Shown here: piece after piece, positions 11,700-22,957 of the stretch | Layout: every line of letters starts with the position of its first letter | Position numbering within the stretch: position 1 is the first letter of the stretch | NCBI GenBank assembly: GCA_035048485.1 | Contig: CM068590.1 | Location: 2,528,593-2,592,592 of the forward strand | DNA length: 64,000 nt | Source: Pteria penguin | Taxonomy: Eukaryota; Mollusca; Bivalvia; Pterioida; Pteriidae | Direction of reading: 5' to 3' | Program-made: the position numbers and the translations under genes | Notes under the pieces: model-generated | The model's database searches: none | Seen by the model: only the letters and a program-made list of their open reading frames with translations | Told to the model about the DNA's origin: nothing

Positions 11700-13223
11700 G
11701 TAAAACCCACGGGGTAGATCGTACACCACAAACCCCGTGGGACAATACAAAGAAAAACCATCGGAACTCATTAATATTCATGTCACCAGACACCGCCCCA
11801 ACAACCAATCAAATCCACCCTACATATGAAAGGACATGTTTGAACTCCTGTTTCGACAGATATGGAGACATCACATCTCTCCACAAATCAATATCGAAGA
11901 AGTACCAAACCGTTAATCACTCTCCAAGTCCAAGGACAGATCGTGTAAGTTTCAAAAAGGAACCGTTGTGAACCCCAAAATACTGAAAAATTCCGAGGTT
12001 AGACCAGGTGCCCGGGGAAAGTAAGGGTCTCCTGTCTGCATGCATAGCCCGTCACAACAGTCCTCATGAAACATGTCAAAATCAAGAGTTTTGGTTTCCT
12101 AATTGTACATACGAAAGTACAAAACTGGTATACAAAGTGATATTTGGTGTTCACTGAACATGTCTTTTAGTCGCAGTCTAGAATATTATCAATCATTCTA
12201 GAAAGAGGCACATCATATTGTCGTACAAGATCCCCATAGCGACCGTAGAATTTCCTCAGTGACGATTTCAGACGTTCTTTAACATATCCCTGCATGAGCA
12301 ACTTAGTGGCCAGTCGATTGGCCCTTGGAATAAAACCGTCGTAGAGAAAACAGGCTCTTGCATACCTTACAAGTTGAGGTATGAAAACTCCATAGGCAGG
12401 TGAGGACGGGATATTGCTGCAAAGAAACGGGAAGTTAGTTATTTGGAAGTTAAAATCGTCACGTTTGTCATACAAAGAGATATTCAAATGACCATCTTTG
12501 TCGAAAGTTAAAAATATATCCAGATACGAAGCGGAATTATTGCTCTCGGCTGTCTCTTTTCTCTCAAGTTCATGGGGATAGATTTCATGTATGTAATCCT
12601 TAAAGTTAGGATTGCTGATTAACAATACGTCGTCTATATATTTATACGTAAAATTAAACTGAGATGCAAGGCTTTTTCTGCCTATGGAGAGCATGCTTTG
12701 AATAAATTCTGCCTTATACGAATATAAGAAAATGTCAGCAAGAAGAGGGGTGCAGTTAGTTCCCATGGGAATGCCAATGATTTGCTAAAAATGTTCCCTC
12801 CAAACACCACGAAAATATTGTCTATTAAAAATTCCAGCATTTTGATGCTTTGATCTTCGGTATACTTGTGTTTTGCATCAGAGTGATCTTTTACAAAATA
12901 TGTATCTTCCCGCCCTATGACAAGATATTTGTATCTACGATTTCCATTTTCTCCACAAATGTTCCAAAACCTGTTTCTGAAAATCTTGTAATACTTTTTA
13001 TTTGAAATCTTGTACCCCTTAATCTTGGTATAATTTACATCTTCGAACGCAGCCATATTACGACACGGGTAACATAACTCTGTATTTCCGATATTGGGAG
13101 TCATTTCATTGGACCATCACAGTTTCGTGGTGGACCAATGAAATCGCAGGATTTCAGACACACCTTCAGAAGGGGTTTGATTGTATTGTCCCACGGCTTA
13201 TGTGAGGTACGATCTACCCCAAG
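11700..13223 (-). mobile_element. Penelope-like retroelement copy 1 with flanking inverted repeats
   Basis: The segment around 11704-11757 (GTGGGACAATACAA) and the segment around 13175-13222 (TTGTATTGTCCCACGG) are imperfect inverted repeats of about 45 nt, and both include the block TACGATCTACCCC or its complement. Between them, on the minus strand, lie a reverse transcriptase and a 3' region. The 3' region (about 12000-12060) shares the block CCCCGGGCACCTG with the other Penelope-like copies here. Inverted or partial terminal repeats are known for Penelope-like elements. The exact boundaries are inferred. Confidence 0.55.
12167..13104 (-). pseudogene. Penelope-like reverse transcriptase, copy 1, frameshifted
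   Basis: Two overlapping minus-strand frames join into one RT domain. The upstream frame (to about 12775) has NRRYKYLVIGREDTYFVKDH and LIDNIFVVFGG. The downstream frame has GIPMGTNCTPLLADIFLYSY, the catalytic box YIDDVL, and LYDKRDDFNF, SNIPSSPAYGVF and LRKFYGRYGDLV. A frameshift near 12775-12785 separates QQIIG from MGTNC. Catalytic Asp residues are kept. No GIY-YIG endonuclease is visible after the RT. The region before NRRYKY (about 12960-13104) does not match copy 2, so the N-terminus is replaced or lost. Assignment to Penelope-like elements rests on motif recognition. Confidence 0.8.
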
Positions 13224-13720
13224 GATTTCACACGATGATAATGTTCAGATGGTTTTTATTTTGTGTTTGATTCTCGTTTTACTAATATGTTGACGTCATC
13301 TGTCTAGCGTAACGCAAAGTAATCATAAAGGTAAGACAGATGGGTTCTCGGTTTTCACTGCCTCATTTGAAAAAAAAGATACTGACGAGCTATCGCTGTG
13401 ATTCTAACAAAGTGCCGTCTAGGTCAAAGATCAAGCACCTTGCCGAACAAGATATAACGGGTTTAATCAGCTGATGCATTATTTCATCCAGGTCACTACA
13501 AACACTGTGTATTCTCATGACACGTACGTTGCATTGGTAATTTATATTTATGACGTCATAGATAGATACGTCATTTGTAAGATGCTTGTCACATCCCATT
13601 TGACGTCATTACTACAAAAAGAAATTATGTGGAACGCTGAATTTGAATTACGTTCGATCGAACTCACAGTATAACGAGCATTACATTTCGCAGGGGTGAT
13701 GCAAATGTTTTAGAGCTGGG
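13224..13720. other. Spacer
   Basis: No gene supported. A 69-codon minus-strand ORF (13390-13599) ends in CLIFDLDGTLL, which resembles HAD motif I, but it stops six codons later. Confidence 0.5.
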
Positions 13721-13721
13721 T

Positions 13722-13842
13722 CCAGTGGCGGATTCAGGATTTCCGAACAAAAGGGGGGCACATGCGTTTTAGCTAAACGACGCAGTTTTTTGGTTCCAAA
13801 CTTTTACTTGTAAATATGTCGCGCCCCTCCTAAATCCGCCAT
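13722..13842. mobile_element. Short inverted-repeat element, CAGTGGCGGAT type, copy 1
   Basis: CCAGTGGCGGATTCAGGAT at the left is the inverse of CCTAAATCCGCCATTTG at the right. About 121 bp, G-rich inside. Similar elements lie at 22830 and 28906. MITE-like, non-coding. Confidence 0.6.
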
Positions 13843-14261
13843 TTGTTTTCCGATCCATACTCTCTAGCAGTAAATAAAGTTAACGTTGATTTGTTCGTGT
13901 GTGACAGAGTATTAGTTTTGGTTACAATACACACAGCCACACTCTGTTGTGACATTATACAACTCCGTTGTAAAGTTTAGAAATAATAATAAAATATCGA
14001 AATTCACGACAACGTTTTGATACTGTTATAGGTATATATTCCCATGTGCACAGTTGTCACGTGATGTATGATCCGACCAAAAATACCATCCGAATGTTTA
14101 ACATGAAATCAATAATGTAAAATTGTTAATAAATATTAACTATATTTTTCTAATAAAACATTTTTTATGAAATATGCAATTGTACATAATAAGACAATTA
14201 TTTCCATCGTGTTATACGAAAATGGATAATTGTAATAAATAAACGTGAAAGGTAAACTTGC

Positions 14262-14395
14262 GTCACGTGATAGTAAACTTGAAGACGGAATTACTTTGAA
14301 GTAAACTTGATATCAAGTGCACTTGACTAAACTTTATGACTGGTTTTCAGGACGAAAAACTAAACTTGAAGTGCACTTGTCAAGTGCACTTGAAT
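14262..14395. repeat. Cluster of AAACTTGA / AAGTGCACTT palindromes
   Basis: GTAAACTTGA and CAAGTGCACTTG units recur several times, with two perfect AAGTGCACTTG palindromes in tandem around 14370-14392. Subterminal motifs of a decayed transposon are possible. Confidence 0.45.
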
Positions 14396-14884
14396 GTAAG
14401 GTTAGGACTGCACCCAACTGTAAATCAAATATTCTGAATTATTTCCTACCCTTTCACTAATCCTTAAAAACCTTTTCCTCAGACTTACATGTAGCTGCTA
14501 GCTGCACACAGAAACCAACAGAATGAATAGGAATGATCTAGAGGGAAGTGTGAAAAAATGTTGTTGTTGGGGTTTTTATTTTTCTTTTTTTCCTTCCATT
14601 ACAAAATAAAATTTTGAAGTGTTTGTGACGTCAACTTATACTCAGTATTCTAAATGCAAAAACAAGTAATTTTGCTCATTATTTCTCTTAATGCTGAAAT
14701 TTGATGCTATAATTTTGTTTCATTTACTTATATTTAAAACATTATGTCATTATCTACATATTTTATGAAGATTTTAGATGTGAAGTTTACCGAAATAAAG
14801 TAAATGCCCATATTGTATGACTTCTTTGTTAACTTCCATTTAATTTTTCATAATTAAATATATGAAGGACTCTATTGTGAAATG

Positions 14885-14925
14885 TAGCTCAGGTGAGCGA
14901 CATGGCCCATGGACTTCTTGTTTAG
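14885..14925 (+). repeat. Interspersed repeat end (GCTCAGGTGAGCGA type)
   Basis: GCTCAGGTGAGCGACATGG followed by CCCATGGACTTCTTG. Related ends lie at 43995-44030 and 45046-45080. This phrase is frequent in bivalve genomes (family knowledge). Confidence 0.6.
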
Positions 14926-15404
14926 TTTTCATAGACAGTACTTTTAGTCAACAAAAAGGTAGAAAAATTAAATTTTACTTAGAAATTATATCTTTAACCT
15001 TGGTTATAACATTTGAACTGCAAGAAACAACGGTTTCATATTTGGCAAGCATGCTCAACTAATGAAACCTTTTTGAATGACATCAAGTTCAATGATATTG
15101 TGACCACAACACTCAAAATAGCTTTGTTGCTGCCAGGGGCATTTTATACGTGTATCTGGATAATTTGCTCATATTGGCGATTGTTTGGGCTTTACTCTGT
15201 TGTACTAAAGAAAGAAAACTTGACTTTTATTACTACATAACAGATCATTTTAAATTTTAAGATTACTTGAAGACTGAAAATGAATCCCACAATATCCATT
15301 CATGCCCTATCTGTATCAATGTCAATGATATGGCAACGATAAAAATATTTACCCCATACCCATTCCTAATTCAGAGCACATATTTTGGAAGTTATTTTAA
15401 TTAT

Positions 15405-15485
15405 TATTTTACCAAAGGCAGGAACCGAACCTGCAGTCACGTGAACATGATGTCTCAGCAGCTCATTATATGTACATGCTGAACT
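15405..15485 (-). other. tRNA-like sequence, probably SINE remnant
   Basis: The minus strand shows a perfect T-arm: GCAGG, loop TTCGGTT, CCTGC (about 15420-15436). Upstream is an A-box-like TAGTTCAGCATG. D and anticodon arms do not fold at normal spacing, so a tRNA-derived SINE or tRNA pseudogene is more likely than a working tRNA. Confidence 0.35.
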
Positions 15486-15598
15486 AGATTTTGAAAATGA
15501 CGCACAATTTGTGTGAAGTGTCTCCGAGTCGAAATGACTGGCAACAATTTTCAAAGAGATCAGTCCAAGAGACATTTGATTTATTTGTTAGTTTATTT

Positions 15599-16044
15599 TT
15601 ACTGCACATGCAACACTTTTATATTGCAAATACTTCCACGTTGTCTTTTCCGTTTGGCAAAAGCTGGTCGGGGTTCCTTTGGCAACACAATTTGTAGTCT
15701 ATCGGATTGTGTGTCATGTTGCATTTTCTGTGGAAATACTGATGGAACAGCTCCCTGGACTAACCTGAGTCGTTTAAAGTCGCTAATCCCAATTGACTCA
15801 AACACCGATGGACACCTTGTGAAAGACTCATCCGTAAAATGGTCAGAACAAACGATAGACGTAGGGTATGGTTCCCATAATTTCTCGGAGACAGGGTTAC
15901 CTGTAACTCTATCAACTTTTCTAACCCATGAGTTGTACTCTTCTGTAGCAACTTTAGGAAATCTAAAAAAAAAAAAAAACAAACAAAAAAGCTAGCATTA
16001 TCACCAGTTCGTTTTGTGCAACCAGCTACGACGTAATTTACCAT
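15599..16044 (-). pseudogene. THAP-domain protein fragment, frameshifted at a poly-T run
   Basis: On the minus strand an ATG at 16044 gives MVNYVVAGCTKRTGDNASFF. An insert of T-runs (15965-15990) then shifts the frame, and FPKVATEEYNSWVRKVDR follows in the other frame. Downstream are the THAP hallmarks: an invariant-type Trp (NSWV), the C-x2-H pair in IVCSDHF, and GAVPSVFP. A basic stretch AKRKRQRG follows, then a stop at 15599. THAP domains are C2CH DNA-binding modules used by transcription factors and P-element-like transposases. The first zinc ligand pair is incomplete, with one Cys (AGC) where two are expected. Total length is about 140 codons, which is short for a full protein. It could be an exon of a larger gene, but frame loss and the missing Cys argue for a pseudogene. 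Confidence 0.55.
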
Positions 16045-16228
16045 CACAAACCACAAATATGTCGAACTATAACCAACGTAAACACGGAAATGAAACTACT
16101 TTCACTTTTGAATTACCTTATATTACGTCACGCGCGGAAAAGTGCGAAAGGTTACCATCACTTACAAAGTTTCGTGTTTTATTAGGTGAGTTTGTAGACG
16201 GCTTTTCGGAGATACGATAAGTTATCAA

Positions 16229-16262
16229 ACCGCGTATTTTTTTTTTTTTTTTTTTTTTTTTG
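16229..16262. repeat. Poly-T run
   Basis: A run of more than 20 T separates the THAP region from the first-exon segment of TRIM-like copy C. Confidence 0.9.
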
Positions 16263-16334
16263 TAAATATCGGCATGTTTTAACAATGTTTGTTGGCTTTT
16301 AGATTAAAAATGTGTGAAAATAATTATTCTTCCG

Positions 16335-16417
16335 ATGACCTTTAACTTTATATCTATCAAGGTTGTAAACAGAGAGGGAGGTAGACTGTTGATAGAAGCA
16401 TTTAAGAAATCCTTACT
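16335..16417 (+). promoter_or_regulatory. Noncoding first exon (3' part) of TRIM-like copy C
   Basis: GATGACCTTTAACTTTATAT to GCATTTAAGAAATCCTTACT aligns with the first-exon segment of copies A, B and D and ends at GTAAGT (16418). The TATA-like block upstream is missing. The predicted intron runs to TTGCAG (23700), 7283 nt, of which about 6.8 kb is transposon. Confidence 0.5.
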
Positions 16418-19163
16418 GTAAGTAATTTCAGTGATATCTAAAGACATTGCGTCGTATAGTCTTTTGTTTTACATCGCATTATATACATTTCTTTTAAATC
16501 TGATGATTATTCTGTTGGACTTTATTAAAAGGGTAACGTTAACGGGGATTTTGCTTTTCGCTTCAGTTTCAGGAATCTTATACTATGGAGTTGGTTTTAT
16601 ACATCATCTTATCACATCTTATCTGGATTTCAGGCAATAATTTAACATAGCATGGTTAAATCTTTAATCATTGGTGCAGTCTTTATATACAGTGTATATT
16701 TCATTTAGTCCCCTTCTTAAGACTTCGGATCCAAAAGGCCTGGACCCCATTTCATCAAAGGGCCTAAGCCTAGTCGTAAGCTTAGTCGGGCGTAACTTTC
16801 GGACTAAGTCAAATTTTGGGACTAACTTGCGTTTCATCAAAGGGCGTAAGTTTGTCATAGGCCTAAATTTTAGCCTAAAATTTACGCCTGCTATGAGGCA
16901 GCCTTAACTTTTAGACTAGGACTAAATATGGCTACCATAATCGTACTTGAATTTCAAAGAAGGCAAATAAGACGCAAACATTTCCCTCGGAATCGTAAAA
17001 AGTGTGTCCTACCTGAATTCAAATGTGCCAAAGGCTCCTTTTTCGAATAATTTCGATACTTTTTGTAGAAGTAAATACACATGTACACAGCGATTTTGAA
17101 CCGTCCGATATTATAACATATGTAAACTTGTGTAAATATGGAGTATAGACCAATCCAGTATTACGGCTGCCATTTTTTTTCACAAGAGTTACCTTTCTTG
17201 AACGGTTAAACGCTACTTCCGGTTTCTATTTCCACGCCTTTGAAATATCTATACACCTTCCAAAACAACGTTGAAACGCGAATGTATGATTGTCTCACTA
17301 ACATTTAACAATTATGGCGGATTAAAAAAGTAGCTACAGCTACAGTAATTACAATGTCATGTTTATTTGTTCATAGATGCTCGAAAAATAATGTGATTAA
17401 ATCCCCGTAATCCTCAATAAACTGGCTTGACGGGTGAAGGCAATAGCAATGGCCATGATGGTACTGACGGACAGGATGGGAAATTTTGCATTTGACAACT
17501 CGACAGACTAGAACTCATAATTATGAGTCATTTTCTCATATGACAGGTTGTTCCCCTTATCGTAGAGTATTGATCAAGTTACACGCAGTGTATATTTAAG
17601 TATTACTAGGGTTAATAAACACCTTTTAATTTGTGCACCAGACCATGCACATTTCAGCAACTTAGGTCTCTTCAGTGATGCACTTTGCCAAATGATTGGA
17701 ATTCTCATAATATATAAATATTTGAAGAGCAGTGTTGAAACCAATATGACGGAAATTGTGGCGCAATATACAACTTGGGTGGACTCCTAAGCTCTCTGGT
17801 ATTGTGTCATCTTAATAGTAACTTAGAGATTGCTGGTTAGAGATCAGCACTCTCTCCCTCATTGTTTCACAATACTAAATAGTATTACGAGTATATACAT
17901 ACAATCTCCCTGTTTTCCATTGTAAGCCTGCAGCTTTGTTTCACTTCAACTAGCTAGGAGTTGCACACATAATTTTACACATTAATTGTGAAAACAGCAA
18001 TATACTAATTTAAGACTTTTTCAATATTCATGAAGAGCAGAGCAAATAAAAGTTGGACAAGGTTAAAGGTGGATGAGGAAAAAATTAGTTGTAAGGAGAG
18101 AAGGAGTGAATAGTGTAGGTGAGGGGTGATAATTAACCCCTGTTCATCTTCTCAAATATAAATAACAGCAACAACTTTATGATAAATACATATAATTACA
18201 AGAAACCCTCAAGGATGGTATGACCAGATTTGCCTAGCAATCTGGTCAACAATTATTTGAATAATTAAGGAATCAATTGAACTAGTTGGTTACTTTAAAA
18301 TAAGAAGCAGATATAGAGATTAATTAGCTTTAGAGAAAAAATGTTACATTTTGTGCATCTACCATGGTATGGCTTCAGCCTTTTTCCAATATTCATTTGC
18401 GTATTATTTAAGAAAAATGCACCAGCTGTAATGATTCATACCACCATAAATGTTCAAATAAATACTGCAGGTGAGAATTTATAAATGTATTTACATGTAT
18501 CAATTAAAATTTGACATAATATTACATGTGATTTAAAGTTATACATTTATGTAATATCTAAAATTCTAAACCAAAGAATTTTATTGTGCATATGTGTATA
18601 TGTATGTATATATATACATATTAAAACATGAAAATACCAATAAAATACCAATAATTCATAAGTTTATTGTAAGCAAATTGAGGATGTACATTTTCAAGCT
18701 TACAGATCTTTGATGGATTACTTTTACTTATTAAGGAGATTCTTTGCCATATCTTATTCTCCATGCAATATTTACCTGTCATCATTTTGAATGTTATGTG
18801 CTAGCTACACGTACCATACCTAACCATACATGTGCTTTGTTATTGTGATTTGTCTGCATCTAATACTGCAACAATTACCTGTCATTTTGAACATTAACCC
18901 AACCTAACCACCCTGTGCTTTGATGTCTTACATTACATTGTTTCAAATTACATGTAATTGCATGGTTCTTATATTCTAGAATATCCTATGCTTTAGATGT
19001 TGTCATTTTTTTGCATCTAGTACTGCAACATTTAATGCCTGTGATTTTGAATATTCACCTTACATAACTGCCCCGTACTTTAATGCTGTGCTTTATATCA
19101 TTTAAAACTATCTGTGTGGTGCTTATATTCTAGCATGCTTTATCACTAACTGTCAATGTTAAA

Positions 19164-19410
19164 TACAGTACAGTCCGTGTGGAACTTTGAATGCCCACTG
19201 TCCACAATGGGCAGTCCACCTGAAATTTCAGTGGGCATTAGGAGTGGCCATTTACCTGAGCTATCAAGCTGTTCACTTACCTGTATGTTAATTCTAACTG
19301 ACTCTTACAAGAATGTCCACTGTGTGCAGTGGACATTTTTAATGCCCACTCTAAAAATGCCCACTGTGACCAGTGAGCAAATTAAGCTGGACCACCTGGA
19401 CTGTATTGTA
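19164..19410. mobile_element. MITE-like short element inside the nested transposon
   Basis: TACAGTACAGTCCGTGTGG at the left and the complement TACAATACAGTCCAGGTGG at the right form terminal inverted repeats. Inside are repeated TGCCCACTG/CAGTGGGCA motifs and a perfect hairpin AATGTCCACTG-TGTG-CAGTGGACATT at 19312-19337. Confidence 0.55.
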
Positions 19411-21143
19411 ATTAACAATCAAATAATCATACAATTTGCTTTTCAATATTCTGTAAACTCAAATTAAGTCTATTGTTACATCAGCTAGATTCTATTCCAT
19501 GTTATGGAGCATGCACTGAACTTGTTGATATTTATGAAACTGATTGCTCAATAATTTTATTTTTGAGTTTTGATGCAAATGAAATTTTTGAATTTATTGT
19601 TCTTATTAATATAAACAATATTTTTTTTTTCTTCAAATCAGGTTCGTCATAAGGACCCTTCCCAATGGAAATTTCACTGATTTTTCCCCAAATTTCTCAA
19701 TTTTTTCCTAAACACTAATCTTTTAGTATTATACAAATGGGACAAAAATTCCCAAATGAAAAGGTACAAGCATATTTGAAAAAAAAACCATTAATACATG
19801 TACCGGTAAATACAATTATTCATACGTAAATACTTGTGCTTATGTATCCTTTGCATTATTATAAACTGTCAGCTTCAGACTGAAACAACTTCTGTATATC
19901 CACAATTTGTCTTACAATATATATACTTGCATTCAATTCATACATTCTACTAGCTGTTTTCATCTATTTTTGTATTTACTATCAAATTGACAGTGATGTC
20001 AAATAGAATATGTTGCTTAACAGAATGTTCTAACAGTGGATATAGACTTAAACTTTGGAAGAGTAAGATATGTCTTATTCAATTAGCAGCTAGTGATGTT
20101 GAAAAGTGCCAATCCGAAGGTTTTGACTGACAAACTTTCATTAAGACTGACAATATGCAGAATTTTTTCTATATATATTTCATAGTCCTGACTGACAAAA
20201 TTTTCAAAATCACTGAAAATGCCTGCTATGTTTAAAAAACTTTTCTATATCTGTTATTCACAATACAAATTATGGCAAATTTTCTTGTATTTGTGACCTG
20301 CCTTTCAAGTTATTTACTTTTCCTTCAAAGGATGATGCAGTGGAACAGCAGTGTTGGGTGAAAACAGTTAATCATTAGACATCAAAATGACCCAACAAAG
20401 ATATGGACACCCAAACCTGACTCTAGAATGTATTATTTACATTTTATAGATAATTATCAACCAATACTCATCCTTATCCCACTTAACATTTAGGTCATAG
20501 TCAGTCTGTTACAACTCCTAGAGCCCCCCTCCCTTTAGGAAAGGGAAATACTTCATCTACCTACTCCAAACAAAAATTCAAAAACAGTTTTAAGGTCAAA
20601 GGACAGTAATTAATGAGAATCATGATTGACTGATGTGATGTAGGGAGAGAGGGACTACTATTTCATTGTATCAGGAGCTGTGATTGGATGAAATTATTTG
20701 ATCTATCTATAAATAAAGATCGATTTCTGCTGTAAAATCATGATTTTTTATCTCATTTGACTAATGTAAAAACTGTAAGACCTATAAAAGGGTTGTTGTT
20801 TACATTTGAAATTTGGCAATTTTGGGGGGGTGACCCCTTTCCAGCATGATTTTCTTAATATTAAGGTGGATAAACTATGGTAAACTGTTAAAATTCTGAC
20901 AGAGGATAGTCTGACAAACATTTTGATATATGGATTGTATATAGCTAAAATGTAGGATGTTGTGTAAATCTTAATGGAAGTTTGGTAATTTAAGATGGGA
21001 CCCTATTGAAAATGGAATTACTATGCTTTGATGAAACTTCAATAGATAATCCAACAGAACTTCTCAAAATAAATCTACTGCATCACCTCATACAGCACAT
21101 TCATCACACAATTCTCAGATTCCCCGAATATATAACAATAGGC

Positions 21144-21380
21144 CTATACATATAAAAAGGTTAGTGTTCCATCCTCCAGTGTCGAAATTCGGTAATATTG
21201 ACGGATGTCTTCTTTCAATGCATTTTTGAAAGAAGTGACATTTGGAACTTGCATTTTTGACGCTGCAAAACATAAAGCTGCGAGTTCAGTTTTGGTTCCA
21301 TCGCGACTTAGACCCCTTTTTTCTAGGAAAGAACGAAGTTCATCAATTTTCCGAGAGAGAAGGGAGATCATCGATATCAT
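21144..21380 (-). CDS. SAP-like domain ORF within the inner transposon
   Basis: 78 codons. The N-terminal half SRKIDELRSFLEKRGLSRDG then TKTELAALCFAA has the helix-turn-helix spacing of a SAP DNA-binding motif: a Leu-rich helix, G-L-S-x-x-G-x-K-x-E-L, then a second helix. The remainder KNALKEDIRQYYRIS and LEDGTLTFLYV is unrecognised. A decayed copy of the same segment lies at 57750-57940. SAP motifs are found at the N-terminus of several transposon-borne proteins in aquatic invertebrates (general knowledge). The ORF may be one exon of a longer gene. Confidence 0.45.
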   Translation of the reverse strand: MISMISLLSRKIDELRSFLEKRGLSRDGTKTELAALCFAASKMQVPNVTSFKNALKEDIRQYYRISTLEDGTLTFLYV

Positions 21381-22379
21381 TATCCATAGTAAAATACATG
21401 AAAAGTCATCAAAGCTATGTACAGTTTATTTGTACAAAAAGTCTACAGTAAATATATACAAAAAGTTGACAAAGAGAACATCATACAAAAAATCGGCACT
21501 TCTATTTGCAATAATCAACCGCTATGGTGTGTTAACTCTCATCTATAGACAGTTACTAATGACGCTTTGTTTACACCGGAAGTAACGTTTAACCGTGGCG
21601 CGTCAATCGCTGCGCACGGTAGATAACTCGTACAAGTAATACTGGATTGGTCTATACGTCATGCACACGTCATGAATCAGTCACAAGTCTAAGGCTCAAA
21701 ACTTGACACAAATATGACGTCATAATTTTTTCTCCATTATTTATACGTTGTGGGCAGTCAGAAAAAAAAAATAAAATATGAGGAGTGGAAATGAGTTTTA
21801 AGGTAAATCTACCTTAAATTTTCATTAATTTTTATAAAATCATATTTTCCCGATTTTCTTCACCAAATAACAAAATTAGATTATTAAAGCATTTGGCATA
21901 TCTATCAGTAACATTGAAAAAATCCTCTATATTTATTGAAAAAACTACGGCATATATTTTTGAAATGAGGAGAATAAAATATGTAAAATATACATTTAGG
22001 TGTTGTATACAAAATGAAGAATTAAACCATTTCCTCTCATACATTTGTCATAAACCTAGGGTCTTATTATTTCCAATGAGAAGCAATGTGTCAAAAATAG
22101 AAAAAAAAAACAATATGTAAACTTAAAACCTGTGATTAATAAAAGTCCAAAGTTTTATAACAATTCTTTTAAAATATTTATAAAATTGCTCATGAAAATT
22201 TCGGAACATAATTCTGATGACCACAAATATTTGGCGCTCAACATTGCACTTAATCTTTGGAAATATTTCAAATTTATAAGTGGAAAAATCAGTTCAACTG
22301 TCTCCTTATGGTAAAATATGATGAAAATGAAAATCTGACGACAAATCAGCCGTAAAAAAAAAAATAAATAAACATCTAG

Positions 22380-22449
22380 TCGGCGTGGTACAGTGGTAAG
22401 CGAGTTGATTATATATAGTTCGATAGTTCTTGGGTTCGATCCTCGCCGA
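22380..22449 (+). other. tRNA-like head of a SINE
   Basis: TCGGCG (22380-22385) can pair with CGCCGA (22444-22449). Between them are an A-box TGGTACAGTGGTAAGC and a B-box GGGTTCGATCC. The T-stem pairs poorly and the middle is AT-rich, so this is a tRNA-derived SINE or tRNA pseudogene, not a confident tRNA gene. It sits within the outer transposon. Confidence 0.55.
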
Positions 22450-22829
22450 TGTCTCGTCTTTCAGATAACACAGTAAAACCAAGACCTCGTGTCGCGATAG
22501 GCGTGCTACGTTGGAGATCTCACTGCTTCGGGAGGGTCCGTCGCAAAGGTCAAAATTGATTTGTCTTTCATCAAACAGATGCCGTTGCAACATTAAAAAG
22601 TGACCCCAGGTCAGTTTTAAGGGTCAATTTTTTAACGTTAAAAATTGACTCGGTCCATTACTTAATGACCCCACCCACGCGCGAAAAAGTTATCCTAGCG
22701 TGAAAACGTGGCTCTCGTTGAAAATTGGCATGTAGTGGTGGGTCATATTTTAACTTTAAAAATTACACTTATGTATAATGCTCTCTTAACCTTGTACTAC
22801 TAAGCTGCAATTCATACTGTGTACTTGTT

Positions 22830-22957
22830 TACACTGTCGTGTATCCAGGATTTCCGAAAGGGGGGGGGGGGCATATGTATATTCGCCAAACTACTCCGAT
22901 AGCCATTTTTAATGCCAAATCTGAAGGGGGGGGGGGGGCTCTAAATCCGCCACTGTT
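22830..22957. mobile_element. Short inverted-repeat element, CAGTGGCGGAT type, copy 2
   Basis: ACTGTCGTGTATCCAGGATT at the left against CTAAATCCGCCACTGT at the right, with two G-runs of about 12 inside. Same class as 13722 and 28906. Confidence 0.5.

Larger units (their letters stand above)
13860..15400. other. AT-rich spacer with short palindromes
   Basis: No gene is seen. At 14262-14395 there are repeats of AAACTTGA and the palindrome AAGTGCACTT, twice in tandem near 14370. At 14885-14925 there is one copy of the interspersed phrase GCTCAGGTGAGCGACATGG. Confidence 0.5.
17144..21656. mobile_element. Nested TIR DNA transposon (inner), 4.5 kb
   Basis: Both ends carry a perfect 21-nt inverted repeat beginning TATAGACCAATCCAGTATTA. 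About 60 nt further in is a second inverted block, CGGTTAAACG then TACTTCCGGT (17208-17232, inverted at 21574-21597). A TA target is possible because both ends read TATA. Parts of this element (17330-17430, 17745-17785, 20495-20600, 21030-21345) recur in order at 57414-57940. It contains a SAP-like ORF on the minus strand (21144-21380) but no recognised transposase. Confidence 0.75.

Noticed and set aside
11630..11971. 113-codon ORF near Penelope-like copy 1
   Set aside because: It lies antisense across the element 3' region and inverted repeat; no domain seen.
13390..13599. HAD phosphatase motif CLIFDLDGTLL on the minus strand
   Set aside because: Only motif I is present, the ORF stops six codons later and nothing upstream resembles a HAD fold. 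It could be a stray exon, but one motif is not enough.
21205..21585. 126-codon plus-strand ORF
   Set aside because: Shadow of the minus-strand SAP-like frame, which has the interpretable motif.
22380..22449. Functional tRNA gene
   Set aside because: The acceptor ends pair, but the T-stem and anticodon arm do not; a SINE head is more likely.
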